Assembly: GCA_903885605.1 (NCBI GenBank)
Contig: CAISJD010000096.1
Span: forward strand, 1 to 50,510
Length of the DNA stretch: 50,510 bases
Reading direction: 5' to 3'
From: an uncultured Chthonomonas sp.
GTDB lineage: Bacteria; Armatimonadota; Chthonomonadetes; Chthonomonadales; CAJBBX01
In this document: piece after piece, positions 39,549 through 48,131 of the stretch
Layout: every line of letters begins with the position of its first letter
Numbering within the stretch: the first letter of the stretch is position 1
Translations under genes and position numbers: made by a program
The notes under the pieces: model-generated
Databases searched by the model: none
Told to the model about the DNA's origin: nothing
What the model saw: the letters and a program-made list of their open reading frames with translations, nothing else

Positions 39549-42395
39549 CTATCGCCCCTCCTGCCATAGGTCGAAGTCGTCAAACCAAACGGTTCCCTTG
39601 CCGCCGCCGGCTGCATCGATGAAGAGCGCCGCCTTCCGCAGGTCCTGAGTGACCGCGCCGGCGGGCAGCGTCGAGGTCAACAGCGTCCATCCATTCGTGC
39701 CCAGCGGGACCTGGGCGCAACCGGCCACCACGCGCCAGTTGGGGTCCACATTGCGCGCAGGGGTGGTGGACGCCAGGCAGTGGGAGCCGATCCACCCCTT
39801 CTCGCCGAAGAGCGCCACGTTCAGCGTGACTGCCGCGCCGCGCAGGTCGCGGGTCTTCACCCAGCACCGCATATGGACGCGACGGCCCGGCTTCAGCTCC
39901 ACGTTCCAGTGGACCAGCCTCCGGTCGAAGGGACCGTCCAGCCGCAGGGCGCCCGCTTCCTGCTTGCCCTCGGCGCGGTCGTGCGCAGAGGCGCTGGTAC
40001 GCTCGGGTGTCCACTCCGCCACGGAGCCGCGGTCGAAGCCGCCATCGCGGACCAGGTTCGGCGCGCCGACGGTCACCGTGATCCAGCGCGTCACCGCAAG
40101 CGGCCGCAGTAGCCCGTAGGCTCCCGCCGCGAACCGTGTTGTCACCCGGACACGGGCGCAGGCCCTCGGCAGGCTCGGCGCGGCCCGGATTGCCACGTTC
40201 CAGCCGGCCCGCGTTGCCTGGGCCCGCGCTGCAATGCCCGAGCCCTGGGTCGCCGTCACGGCCACCGAGGCGCCGCGCCCCGCCGCAAGCGGCACCGTTC
40301 GGGCCTGACCGGGCTCCAGCGTGACCGTCGGCTCCAGCGGGGTGGCCGCGGATCCGGCGCGCACCGCTGCGCCGAGCTGCCTGCTGCCCGTGATGTAGAG
40401 CGGTCCCTGGGCGAAGTCGAGCGTGACGGTGGACGCGGGCCCGGCCGCGATACGGTTGGCCAGCAGGTCGCGGACCACGATCCGCTCCTCCGGCGCGCAG
40501 CCCAGCCGCACGGCCGGCAGGCGGGTCAGCCCCGAGCGCTTCTCGGCCCAGACTACGCTCACAGGCCCGTCGAACGCCACCATGCGGACGCCCGGCAGCG
40601 TCTCGGCTGTGCCGACGCAGGTCCGCGCGTCGAGCTGCTGCGCCACCCCTGCCAGCGCGGCGTAGGCCATCTTGGGCAGCAACCCCAGGTAGAGGATGCC
40701 GATGCCCGCGTCGCCGGTCCACTGGTCCCTATGCGCCGGGTCGCGCGGGTCCAGCGAGCAGAACCAGAAGGCCTTGGCGCCCTTGCCCACCGATAGCGCC
40801 TGCGCGTAGTTGGCCACCAGCACCTCGGCCTGGCGGCGCTCGGAGCAGCGGAACTCCTTGGAGTAATCCTCTGAGAAGTCGTTCGCGGTGATCCCGAACT
40901 CATTGAACCAGATCGGCTTTCTGCCCATCCCCGTGCGCCGCAGGATCGCCTTTCGCCGTTCCACCTGCTCAAGGAACGCGTCGGGCTCGGCGTAGGTGTG
41001 CAGCGTGGCGATGTCGAAGAAGGGCGCCGCACCCAGTTCGCCCACGCGCTCCAGCCACTCCTCGTAGCCGGCGTGGGAGAGGCCCAGCACGACGCACTTC
41101 GGGTCGGCCTTCTTGGCGGCGCGGTAGCCGCTCCGGAGTAGGCTCAGGTAGTGCTCGCCCGAGTGGCGCGTGGCCTCCTGCCACATCAGGTCGGGCTCGT
41201 TCCACATCTCGTAGGCAGGGATGCGGCCCTTGTACCGCGTGACGAGGCTCGTCACGTAGGCCTCCCACTGCGGGATCCTCTCCGGCGGCGGGGCGGTCCA
41301 GTCCCTGGAGCCGGTGAGCCAGCTGGGCGCACCGAAGAGGATGCTCTGGTAGCGCATGCCGAAGCGATCCATGCGGCGCAGCGAGGCGTCCAGCGGGCGC
41401 ATCTCCCAGGCGTCGGCCGTGGGCTGCTGGAACAACCAGGTGTTCTCCCACGCCAGCCACGGGCGGATCCAGTGGACGCCCGCCTTCGCCAGCAGGGGCG
41501 CCTGATGCGCATACCACCAGACCTGCTGCTGGAAGAGGTTGACGCCGATCGTCGATGACCCCGGCTTCACGGCGCGCGGCGTGGCCACGCGGCAGACGCG
41601 GCCCCTGCCCACCTCGACGCCCGCGGCATCGCGGACCACGACCTCGAAGACGCCGCGGCGCGCCACCGGGAGCTCGAGCGCGGCCATCGCGGGCGAGCCG
41701 GGCGCCGGCCGAACTGCGCCCTTCCAGGCGACGCGGCCGAGGGCCATATCGCGCACTTCCACGGACAGGCGTTCCGCCGCGGCAAGGGGAGCCGGGGAGA
41801 CGAGGCGGACGCGCATGGCCTCGGCCTCGCCGAAGACGCCGCCGACCCGGTCAGTCATTACGCGAACGCTGCCGCCGCGCTGCGCCTCGAGCCAGAGCGG
41901 CGCGGCCCCTCCGTCGCGGCGCACGCAGAGGTTGGAGAGGTATCGATCGCCTGCCGTGGCGGGGCCGAGCCGTACATCGCTCAGCGTGCATCGCACGGCC
42001 TTGCCCGGTCCCGGCTCCAGGCGGATCGATGCCTTGAACCACGGCTCGTCGATGCGGTGGACCGTGGCGCCTTCGGGCGATGGCCCCTGCGCGGCCTTGC
42101 GCCACTCGCCGCACCGGGCCTCCTCGGGCCTCTCCGGGTCGCAGCAGAGGTAGGTCACCGTCAGCGGGCCGCTGCCCGTCGGGTACGCCCAGGCGGTGAG
42201 GCTGCCCGGCATCTCCAGGTTCTGTCCGAAGGCGTCCACGAAACGCCACTGCCCGCGCCCAACATCGAGCAGGTCCAGCGTGAAGGGCTGCAGCGCGGCC
42301 GGCGCGGCCCAGGCCGTCGAGATCATCGAGAGCGACAGGGCGGCCCAGGCGGTGTGCCGGCATGCGCGTAGTACGGCGCGGGGTAGCGAAGTCAT
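39549..42395 (-). CDS. Secreted clan GH-A glycoside hydrolase with C-terminal CBM4/9-like module
   Basis: From the ATG at 42395 (GGAGG 6 nt upstream) the product has 948 residues, starting with a signal peptide that ends near STAWAAPA. Residues 35-285 are beta-sandwiches. The barrel starts at TIGVNLFQQQVWWYAHQ and contains WLAWENTW, E400 in YEMWNEPD (acid/base) and E499 in IWFNEFG (nucleophile), which gives a GH39/GH5-type active site. From about 640 a beta domain follows, and residues 785-948 resemble a CBM4/9-like jelly roll (NLVRDGGFDRGSVAEW, GGGKGTVWFDDFDLWQ). It probably acts on a beta-linked glycan outside the cell. The gene is preceded on the same strand by the membrane-anchored unknown at 43912. 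Confidence 0.82.
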   Translation of the reverse strand: MTSLPRAVLRACRHTAWAALSLSMISTAWAAPAALQPFTLDLLDVGRGQWRFVDAFGQNLEMPGSLTAWAYPTGSGPLTVTYLCCDPERPEEARCGEWRKAAQGPSPEGATVHRIDEPWFKASIRLEPGPGKAVRCTLSDVRLGPATAGDRYLSNLCVRRDGGAAPLWLEAQRGGSVRVMTDRVGGVFGEAEAMRVRLVSPAPLAAAERLSVEVRDMALGRVAWKGAVRPAPGSPAMAALELPVARRGVFEVVVRDAAGVEVGRGRVCRVATPRAVKPGSSTIGVNLFQQQVWWYAHQAPLLAKAGVHWIRPWLAWENTWLFQQPTADAWEMRPLDASLRRMDRFGMRYQSILFGAPSWLTGSRDWTAPPPERIPQWEAYVTSLVTRYKGRIPAYEMWNEPDLMWQEATRHSGEHYLSLLRSGYRAAKKADPKCVVLGLSHAGYEEWLERVGELGAAPFFDIATLHTYAEPDAFLEQVERRKAILRRTGMGRKPIWFNEFGITANDFSEDYSKEFRCSERRQAEVLVANYAQALSVGKGAKAFWFCSLDPRDPAHRDQWTGDAGIGILYLGLLPKMAYAALAGVAQQLDARTCVGTAETLPGVRMVAFDGPVSVVWAEKRSGLTRLPAVRLGCAPEERIVVRDLLANRIAAGPASTVTLDFAQGPLYITGSRQLGAAVRAGSAATPLEPTVTLEPGQARTVPLAAGRGASVAVTATQGSGIAARAQATRAGWNVAIRAAPSLPRACARVRVTTRFAAGAYGLLRPLAVTRWITVTVGAPNLVRDGGFDRGSVAEWTPERTSASAHDRAEGKQEAGALRLDGPFDRRLVHWNVELKPGRRVHMRCWVKTRDLRGAAVTLNVALFGEKGWIGSHCLASTTPARNVDPNWRVVAGCAQVPLGTNGWTLLTSTLPAGAVTQDLRKAALFIDAAGGGKGTVWFDDFDLWQEGR

Positions 42396-42405
42396 GTGGG
42401 TCCTC

Positions 42406-42441
42406 CGGCGGCGTGTCGAGCGCGCCGCCGCCTGTACTCTA
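42406..42441 (-). promoter_or_regulatory. -10-like TAGAGT followed by an 8-bp inverted repeat before the Shine-Dalgarno
   Basis: On the minus strand TAGAGT (42441-42436) is followed by an inverted repeat with arms at 42430-42423 and 42413-42406 (CGGCGGCG / CGCCGCCG). The repeat abuts the GGAGG of the GH-A gene. The arrangement resembles that upstream of the gene at 11683. Confidence 0.35.
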
Positions 42442-42460
42442 CCTCGGCTATCGCGGGCGG

Positions 42461-43912
42461 CTACGGAGAGGCGAGCCGGACGCGGAACGCCCGGTTCCGG
42501 AACTGCGGTCCGGAGACGCTGCCGGTGAGACCGGAGAGCAGTCCAGCGGTCTCGGCCGCGTGGACCCCATAGAGGTAACGGCCCTGGAATGCAAGGTCGG
42601 AGGTGCGCGGCGGCAGGGCGGCGACCTCCACCCACCGTCCCGGCGCGCCGGGCTCCAGGCGGCACACTCGGAGCGTGGGCTCATCGGGCGGCGGCTCTAC
42701 GTCCGGGATCTCGCGGAGGAGGCAGTAGAGCGTCCCGCCGTCGGCATGCAGGTACCGATCCGTCGCCGGTCCCCACGGCACGGGCCTGCCGCGGCGCCGA
42801 GTGGAGACCCGCTCGAAGCGCTCATCGGAACCGTTCAACCGCGCGCTGTGCAGTTCGTCTGGGCTCCAGATGTTGCCCGTCAGGTCGTTGTACGGCGGCT
42901 GCGCTCGAGAAACGAACCAGCAGAGCCTCTCACCGGCCGGCACGGGAGGACGGGCGCCGCCCCCGTAGCCGCGCAGGAGGCCGGTGGAGCCGTTGGGGCG
43001 CCACAGCCGCAGGTCGACGTGGTCGTCCGGGTAGGGCCTCAGCTCGGTCCAGCAGACGCCGTCGGCCAACGGCATCAGCCTGGCGTCGGACGGTACGCCT
43101 GTCTGGACGGTGCGCGTGGTCCCGTCGACCAGCGACGTGCAGACGATGCGGCTGTGGCCCGACACCTCGGTCCAGGTCCGCCCCGCACGGACGGCGCGCA
43201 TCCTGCGGTCGGGCCGCGGGTCGATCCAATAGAGCCGGTCACCGACGAAGGTTCGCGCCCCATAGGCGCCCGAGCCGATCCTGCGCGGCTCGGCGCCCGG
43301 CCGGTCCACCGTGTAGAAGTCGAGTGCAGAGCCGCCGGACTGGAAACCCTCGATCACGGGCGTTCGGCGAAGGCCCAGGGCCGGGCCCTGCGTGCGGGGC
43401 GCCGCGAACACGCCCAGATACGTGCTGATGGCCGGCGTGGCAACGGTGCCGGCAGCGCCCACCGGGGCCTGGCCCGCGGGCAGCGTCACCCGCGGGGCCG
43501 CTCCGGAGGCGACGGGCCGCGGCAGAACCTGCGCCGGGCCGCCCTGGCTGGGGTCCACCTCGGGCCCGGCAAGTGTGCCGCCGGCGTCCCGCCGAGCCGT
43601 CGACCGGGGGATGCGCAGGAGCAGGTAGCTCACCCGGCCGGCATGGGCGTGCCAATCTGCCAGCATGGCGCCCTTGTGGTGGGCGATCTCGGTCTCGCGG
43701 CCGCCGGCCACCGGGCGGGCAAACAGCCGGGCCGTCATGCCGTCCATGCGCGCCGACACCGCCTGGTCTCCGTCGGTCTGATCGGGCTTGGGCGTGCCGT
43801 CGAGCCACTCAAGCGTGGTACGAGGCCAGAACCAGAGCGCCGCCCCGGCCAGCAGCAGGGCCGCCGCCACGCGCCCGGCCGCGCCCGCCCGCAAAGGCGT
43901 TGTAAGTCGCAT
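42461..43912 (-). CDS. Membrane-anchored protein of unknown function, probable beta-propeller
   Basis: The 483-residue product starts at 43912 with GGAGGAG upstream. Residues 13-31 (GRVAAALLLAGAALWFWP) form one hydrophobic helix and the rest should face the periplasm or outside. The extracellular part has repeated strand-turn patterns such as DRLYWIDPRPDRRMRAV, DGVCWTELRPYPD, ERLCWFVSRAQPPYND, GGTLYCLLREIPDV and GRYLYGVHAAET, spaced about 40-50 residues apart, as in a propeller. I recognise no named family. It is 65 bp upstream of the GH-A gene on the same strand and may be co-transcribed with it, although a hairpin lies between them. Confidence 0.75.
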   Translation of the reverse strand: MRLTTPLRAGAAGRVAAALLLAGAALWFWPRTTLEWLDGTPKPDQTDGDQAVSARMDGMTARLFARPVAGGRETEIAHHKGAMLADWHAHAGRVSYLLLRIPRSTARRDAGGTLAGPEVDPSQGGPAQVLPRPVASGAAPRVTLPAGQAPVGAAGTVATPAISTYLGVFAAPRTQGPALGLRRTPVIEGFQSGGSALDFYTVDRPGAEPRRIGSGAYGARTFVGDRLYWIDPRPDRRMRAVRAGRTWTEVSGHSRIVCTSLVDGTTRTVQTGVPSDARLMPLADGVCWTELRPYPDDHVDLRLWRPNGSTGLLRGYGGGARPPVPAGERLCWFVSRAQPPYNDLTGNIWSPDELHSARLNGSDERFERVSTRRRGRPVPWGPATDRYLHADGGTLYCLLREIPDVEPPPDEPTLRVCRLEPGAPGRWVEVAALPPRTSDLAFQGRYLYGVHAAETAGLLSGLTGSVSGPQFRNRAFRVRLASP

Positions 43913-44009
43913 GCCACTCCTCCGCGAGCCGGTGTACGGAGCGGCCCGTACATGGGACGACGCGACAGCCCCGGCGGTGTCACCATGGGCCTCACACGGC
44001 GCCTGCCGG

Positions 44010-44015
44010 TATACT
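44010..44015 (+). promoter_or_regulatory. Putative -10 element (TATACT)
   Basis: TATACT lies about 69 nt before the start at 44084, in a GC-rich region. No -35 match at the proper spacing was seen. Confidence 0.4.
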
Positions 44016-44083
44016 CAAGCCAAACCGGCGGGGTAGCCTACGGGGCCGCCACATGCCTGGAGACCCACGCAAGGAGCCCGTCC

Positions 44084-46033
44084 ATGAGCCTCGCGCTAGT
44101 TGCCCTCTCAGTGGTTCTCGCATCCGCCGCGCCGACCGGCCCGCAACGCCCCGACATCCTCTTCGAGGGCTTTGAGGGCGCCGACTACGGCAAGTGGGTC
44201 GTCAAGGGTGAGGCCTTCGGTCCGGGCCCGGCGCAGGGCACGTTTCCCGGCCAGATGCCCGTCTCCGGCTTCCGCGGCCACGGGTTCGTGAACGGCTACA
44301 TCAAGCAGGACGGAGCCAAGGGTTCTCTCACTTCACCGGACCTCAAGGTCGAGCGCAAGTACATCAGCTTCCTGCTCGGCGGCGGCATGGACCCTCAGCG
44401 CCTTCGGGTCGACCTGCTCGTCGGCGGCAAGGTGGTCCGCACCGCCACCGGGCCGAACGACCGGCCCGGCGGCACCGAAGCGCTGGCATGGTTCTGCTGG
44501 GACGTGAGGAAGCTGGCCGGCAAGACCGCTGTAATCCAGATCGTGGACGACGCGACCGGAGGATGGGGGCACATCAACGTGGACGAGATTACGCTCAGCG
44601 ACGAACCGGCGGCGACGCCGTCGACGGCCGGACCGGCGCCCCGCAAGCGCGAGCCGCTCTACAAGGAGAGCCTGCGCCCGCAGTTCCACTTCACACCGGC
44701 GACGGGCTGGACCAACGACCCTAATGGCATGGTCTACTACAAGGGCGAGTACCACCTCTTCTTCCAGCACAACCCCTACGCCACCGAGTGGGGCAACATG
44801 ACCTGGGGTCACGCCGTCAGCAAGGACATGGTCCACTGGCAGCAGATCGCCAACGCCATCGAGCCCGACGAGAAGGGGACCATCTTTTCCGGCTCCGCGG
44901 TGATCGACTGGACAAACTCCAGCGGCTTCGCCACCGGCGAGGAGAAGCCCCTGGTGGCCGTCTACACCGCCGCCGGCGACACGTCGCCTGCGTCCAAGGG
45001 TCAGCCCTTCACGCAATGCATCGCCTATAGCTGCGACAAGGGGCGGACCTGGACGAAGTACGCGGGTAACCCGGTCCTCAAGCACATCATCGGCGGCAAT
45101 CGCGATCCCAAGGTGGTGCGCCACGAGGCCACGAAGCAGTGGATTATGGCGCTCTACCTCGACGGCATCGACTACGCCCTCTTCGCCTCGCCTGACCTGA
45201 AGGAGTGGAAGGAGATCCAGAAGCTGGCCATGGAGGGCTGCGGCGAGTGTCCGGACTTCTTCCCCATGCCGGTGCAGGGAGAGCCCGGCGCCGCCAAGTG
45301 GGTCTTCACGGCCGCCAACGGCCGCTACTACGTAGGTAGCTTCGACGGCTCCAAGTTCACCCCCGAAACCGGGCCGCATATCGCCGACCACGGCACGAAC
45401 TACTACGCGGTCCAGACCTTCAGCGACATCCCCTCCGATGACGGCCGGCGCATCCAGATCGCCTGGATGAACGGCGGCTCCTATCCGGCCATGCCGTTCA
45501 ACCAGCAGATGAGTTTCCCCTGCGAGATGACGCTCCATCGCACCGCCGAGGGCCTGCGCATCCGGCGCAACCCGGTGAAGGAGATCGCGTCGCTCTACGG
45601 CAAGGGGCAGGACCTCCGCCTCCAGCCGGTGAAGCCGGGGCAGGACGTGACCGTCGCCACCCGCTCCGCCCTGCTGGACATCGATGCCGAGATTGAGGTG
45701 GGCGACGCCTCAGAGGTGACGCTACGCTTCCCCGGTGAGAGCGTCGTCTGGAAGGCCGCCGAGAAGACGCTGACCGTGCTGCAGAAGCCCTGCCCGCTTG
45801 AGGCGATCGATGGCCGCATCCGGGTTCGTGTGCTGCTGGACCGCACGTCGCTGGAGGTATTCGGCAATGACGGCCGCCTCTCGGTCACCAACTGCTTCCT
45901 GCCAAAGCCGACGACATCCGGCGTCGCCGTTTCGGCTACCGGCGGCACGGCGCGCATCGTGAGCCTGAAGGTTCGCGAGATGAAGTCCGGCTGGCAGGGC
46001 GCTGTGCCTCCGCCGTCGCCCAAACCGCAGTAG
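44084..46033 (+). CDS. Secreted GH32 beta-fructosidase (levanase/inulinase-like)
   Basis: The start at 44084 has AAGGAG 7 nt upstream and begins a short signal peptide (MSLALVALSVVLASAAP), giving 649 residues. Residues 25-165 form a jelly-roll-like module (DILFEGFEGADYGKW, GWGHINVDEITLSDE). The GH32 catalytic set is complete: D212 in WTNDPNGMVYY (nucleophile), D341 in NRDPKVV (stabiliser) and E388 in CGECPDFF (acid/base). A C-terminal beta-sandwich carries VRVLLDRTSLEVFGNDG. Enzymes of this kind hydrolyse levan, inulin or sucrose to fructose. It is a distant paralogue of the protein at 32096. The longer frame upstream to 42362 runs antisense through other genes and is not used. Confidence 0.92.
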   Translation: MSLALVALSVVLASAAPTGPQRPDILFEGFEGADYGKWVVKGEAFGPGPAQGTFPGQMPVSGFRGHGFVNGYIKQDGAKGSLTSPDLKVERKYISFLLGGGMDPQRLRVDLLVGGKVVRTATGPNDRPGGTEALAWFCWDVRKLAGKTAVIQIVDDATGGWGHINVDEITLSDEPAATPSTAGPAPRKREPLYKESLRPQFHFTPATGWTNDPNGMVYYKGEYHLFFQHNPYATEWGNMTWGHAVSKDMVHWQQIANAIEPDEKGTIFSGSAVIDWTNSSGFATGEEKPLVAVYTAAGDTSPASKGQPFTQCIAYSCDKGRTWTKYAGNPVLKHIIGGNRDPKVVRHEATKQWIMALYLDGIDYALFASPDLKEWKEIQKLAMEGCGECPDFFPMPVQGEPGAAKWVFTAANGRYYVGSFDGSKFTPETGPHIADHGTNYYAVQTFSDIPSDDGRRIQIAWMNGGSYPAMPFNQQMSFPCEMTLHRTAEGLRIRRNPVKEIASLYGKGQDLRLQPVKPGQDVTVATRSALLDIDAEIEVGDASEVTLRFPGESVVWKAAEKTLTVLQKPCPLEAIDGRIRVRVLLDRTSLEVFGNDGRLSVTNCFLPKPTTSGVAVSATGGTARIVSLKVREMKSGWQGAVPPPSPKPQ

Positions 46034-46045
46034 CCCCAAGGCCAC

Positions 46046-46082
46046 GGGTCCGGTGCCGGCGCCGTCAGGTCCTGCCGGACCC
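46046..46082. terminator. Hairpin at the junction of convergent GH32 and PadR genes
   Basis: GGGTCCGG (46046-46053) and CCGGACCC (46075-46082) form a perfect 8-bp stem with a 21-nt loop. It starts 12 bp after the GH32 stop and overlaps the last codons of the convergent PadR-like gene. Confidence 0.45.
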
Positions 46083-46457
46083 CTTCACCTCGGCGACGAA
46101 GCGGGCCATGGAGGCCGACATCTGCTCCAGCACCGCCACCCACTCCTCCAAGTGCGCCTCGCCGTCGGGCGTCAGGCGGTAGACGTGGCGCGCGGGGCCG
46201 GGCCGGCTCATATCCCAGTCCGATGTGACCATGCCGTTGCCCTCCAGGACCTGAAGCGCCCGGTAGAGCGCTGCGCGGTCAACCACTGAGTCGGTCAGGG
46301 CATGGGACTGAAGGGCCTTGCACAGCTCATAGCCGTAGGCGGCCTCGCGTTGCCGCAGGAGGTAGAGAACCACCGGCTCCACGAACCGGTACAGGTTCCC
46401 CATGGCGCACGAGCAGGGCCGCCCCTGTCCGTGCCTATTGCACTGTCCCCTCGGCAT
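46065..46457 (-). CDS. PadR-family transcriptional regulator with an N-terminal Cys cluster
   Basis: The 130-residue version starts at 46457 (MPRGQC...), after a weak GGTGG; an ATG at 46469 is an alternative. The winged-helix core from MGNLYRFVEPVVLYLLRQ through AAYGYELCKALQSHA and ALYRALQVLEGNGMVTSDW to YRLTPDGEAHLEEWVAVLEQM is typical of PadR regulators. Ahead of it lies QCNRHGQGRPCSC, three cysteines and a histidine within 13 residues, which could bind metal or an Fe-S cluster. The gene is divergent from the NifX-like gene and very probably controls that cluster. Confidence 0.85.
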   Translation of the reverse strand: MPRGQCNRHGQGRPCSCAMGNLYRFVEPVVLYLLRQREAAYGYELCKALQSHALTDSVVDRAALYRALQVLEGNGMVTSDWDMSRPGPARHVYRLTPDGEAHLEEWVAVLEQMSASMARFVAEVKGSGRT

Positions 46458-46564
46458 GGCGTCCACCATTCTGTGCGACGGCTCAGCGTCGCCTTCCAAC
46501 GAAGTTCCCGGACGGAATCCCCCAGAAATCGGCACCCAGAGTGTAGCACTGGTGTCCGGATAGG

Positions 46565-46575
46565 TGTAAAATACA
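46565..46575. promoter_or_regulatory. Palindrome in the PadR/NifX divergent promoter (TGTA-AAA-TACA)
   Basis: An exact 11-bp palindrome contains a -10-like TAAAAT toward the NifX-like gene, 44 nt before its ATG. It resembles the ATGT/ACAT arms used by PadR regulators. A related arrangement appears before the second NifX-like gene. Confidence 0.45.
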
Positions 46576-46618
46576 TCTAGCGATCCGGTAACACCGACCG
46601 GCAAGGGAGGGTGGACCC

Positions 46619-46978
46619 ATGAAAGTAGCGATCTGCGCGCTGTCGGGTGACATCGGCGGAGGGGTGGACGCCAGGTTTGGTCGAGCAGCCTTCTTCGCAG
46701 TCTACGACACGGACGCATCGTCCTGGCAGGTGCTCCAGAACCGTGCGGGCGCCGACTCGGAGCAGGGAGCCGGCATCCAGGCGGCCCTGCTACTGGCACA
46801 GCATGGTGTGACGGCAATGGTGACGGGCCACTGCGGTCCCAAGGCTTACATAGCCCTCAGCACCGGGGGCATCACCGTGTCATTAACTGACTGCACGGAT
46901 GTGAAGGCGGCGCTGGCAGCCTACCTTTGCGGTTCACTACGCTTGCTGACGGCGCCGGACGTTCAGAGCCACTGGTAG
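46619..46978 (+). CDS. NifX/NifB-type dinitrogenase cofactor-binding-like protein
   Basis: A 119-residue protein with ATG at 46619 follows AAGGGAGG. MKVAICALSGDIGGGVDARFGRAAFFAVYD, summarised as the motif VDARFGRA at residues 16-23, and GVTAMVTGHCGPKAYIAL are typical of the small NifX/NafY/YjgA-like proteins that bind iron-molybdenum or other metal-sulfur cofactors. Outside nitrogen fixers these proteins occur with Mrp-type ATPases, as here. It starts a set of five same-strand genes and faces the PadR gene. Confidence 0.9.
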   Translation: MKVAICALSGDIGGGVDARFGRAAFFAVYDTDASSWQVLQNRAGADSEQGAGIQAALLLAQHGVTAMVTGHCGPKAYIALSTGGITVSLTDCTDVKAALAAYLCGSLRLLTAPDVQSHW

Positions 46979-47029
46979 CCGCCGGGCTACCGAATACAGC
47001 CGTCCTGCGCGGACGGCAGGAGGTATGCA

Positions 47030-47272
47030 ATGCCTGCAGGAGACGGAACAGGGCCTTACGGACAGGGTAGACGGAGGCGCGGCCTCGGGCCGTGCGGCTT
47101 GGGCCTCGGTCGCGGACGACACGCCGGTGGCGTCGGGTTTGGTCGCGCTCTAGCGGCCCAGTCCGCCGTCGTCGGGGACGATCTGCAGCTCCAGGTGGCG
47201 GCGCTTGCGGCCCAGTTGGCCGAGGTGCAGCATCGGTTGGCCGGCCAGAACAACGTCGACAGGCAGGCCTGA
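47030..47272 (+). CDS. DUF5320-like small protein
   Basis: The 80-residue protein starts at 47030, 6 nt after AGGAGGT. It begins MPAGDGTGPYGQGRRRRGLGP, of which PAGDGTGPYGQG is the family hallmark: a Gly/Arg-rich head with one Cys, ended by a short coiled coil (LQLQVAALAAQLAEVQHRL). Such proteins accompany NifX/Mrp genes; their function is unknown. It lies 4 bp before the next start. Confidence 0.82.
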   Translation: MPAGDGTGPYGQGRRRRGLGPCGLGLGRGRHAGGVGFGRALAAQSAVVGDDLQLQVAALAAQLAEVQHRLAGQNNVDRQA

Positions 47273-47276
47273 CACC

Positions 47277-48131
47277 GTGCGGATCGGCGTTGCCAGCGGC
47301 AAGGGCGGAACGGGCAAGACGCTTGTGAGCGTCAGCCTGACCCGCATCATCGGTCGTTCACGTCCAGTCCAGTACTTGGACTGCGACGTGGAGGAGCCGA
47401 ACGGGCACCTGTTCCTTCGGCCGCGCATCAAGCGGTCAACGCCAGTGATGCTCGCGACCCCGGCCATAGACGCCGATCAATGTGATCATTGCGGCGAGTG
47501 CGCGACGTTCTGCCGGTTTGGCGCACTCGCCGCGATGCCCGCGCGCACCATAGTGTTCCCGGAGTTGTGCCATGCCTGTGGGGGATGTGCCCTGGTCTGC
47601 TCGCGAGGCGCCATCACGTGGCGGCATCGACAGATCGGGCGGGTCGAGATAGGCGACGCCGGCGACGCCGGCTTCGTCCATGGCCTGCTGAACGTCGGTG
47701 AGCCCATGGGGCCTCCCGTGGTGGAGGCTGTGCTGAAGCACGCCGATCCGTCACGGACGGTGATCATCGACGCACCGCCGGGTGCGGCATGTCAGGTAGT
47801 CGCCACGCTCCGCGGCTGCGACGTTGTGGCGCTCGTGGCCGAGCCCACGCCTTTCGGCCTGCATGACCTGGGGATCGCCGTCCGCATGGTGCGGATGCTC
47901 GGGATCCGAGCGGTTGTCATCATCAACAGGGACGGCATAGGTGACGCATCGATCGACCGCCTCTGCGACAGCGTCGGCCTGCCGGTCGTGGGCCGAATTC
48001 CGCATGACCGTCGGATCGCCGAGGCCTATGCGCGCGGCGCCGTCATCGCCGAGGATATGCCGGAATATGCCGAGTGCTTTGGGCAGCTTGCCGACGGGCT
48101 GCTGGCGGAGGGGTCATGCGCGAACTGGTGA
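47277..48131 (+). CDS. Mrp/MinD-type ATPase with two 4Fe-4S motifs (first of two)
   Basis: The GTG at 47277, 4 bp after the previous stop, gives 284 residues. The deviant Walker A SGKGGTGKT occupies residues 6-14, followed by YLDCDVEEPN (switch I) and IIDAPPG (Walker B-like). Two ferredoxin clusters, CDHCGECATFC and CHACGGCALVC, lie between them at about residues 65-105. These proteins are thought to act as ATP-dependent carriers of iron-sulfur clusters. A longer frame upstream to 47205 would overlap the DUF5320 gene. Its 3' end overlaps the next gene by 16 bp. Confidence 0.88.
   Translation: MRIGVASGKGGTGKTLVSVSLTRIIGRSRPVQYLDCDVEEPNGHLFLRPRIKRSTPVMLATPAIDADQCDHCGECATFCRFGALAAMPARTIVFPELCHACGGCALVCSRGAITWRHRQIGRVEIGDAGDAGFVHGLLNVGEPMGPPVVEAVLKHADPSRTVIIDAPPGAACQVVATLRGCDVVALVAEPTPFGLHDLGIAVRMVRMLGIRAVVIINRDGIGDASIDRLCDSVGLPVVGRIPHDRRIAEAYARGAVIAEDMPEYAECFGQLADGLLAEGSCANW

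Noticed and set aside
42362-44083. Upstream extension of the GH32 gene (44084)
   Set aside because: It is antisense to the membrane-anchored gene; a good Shine-Dalgarno and signal peptide support 44084.
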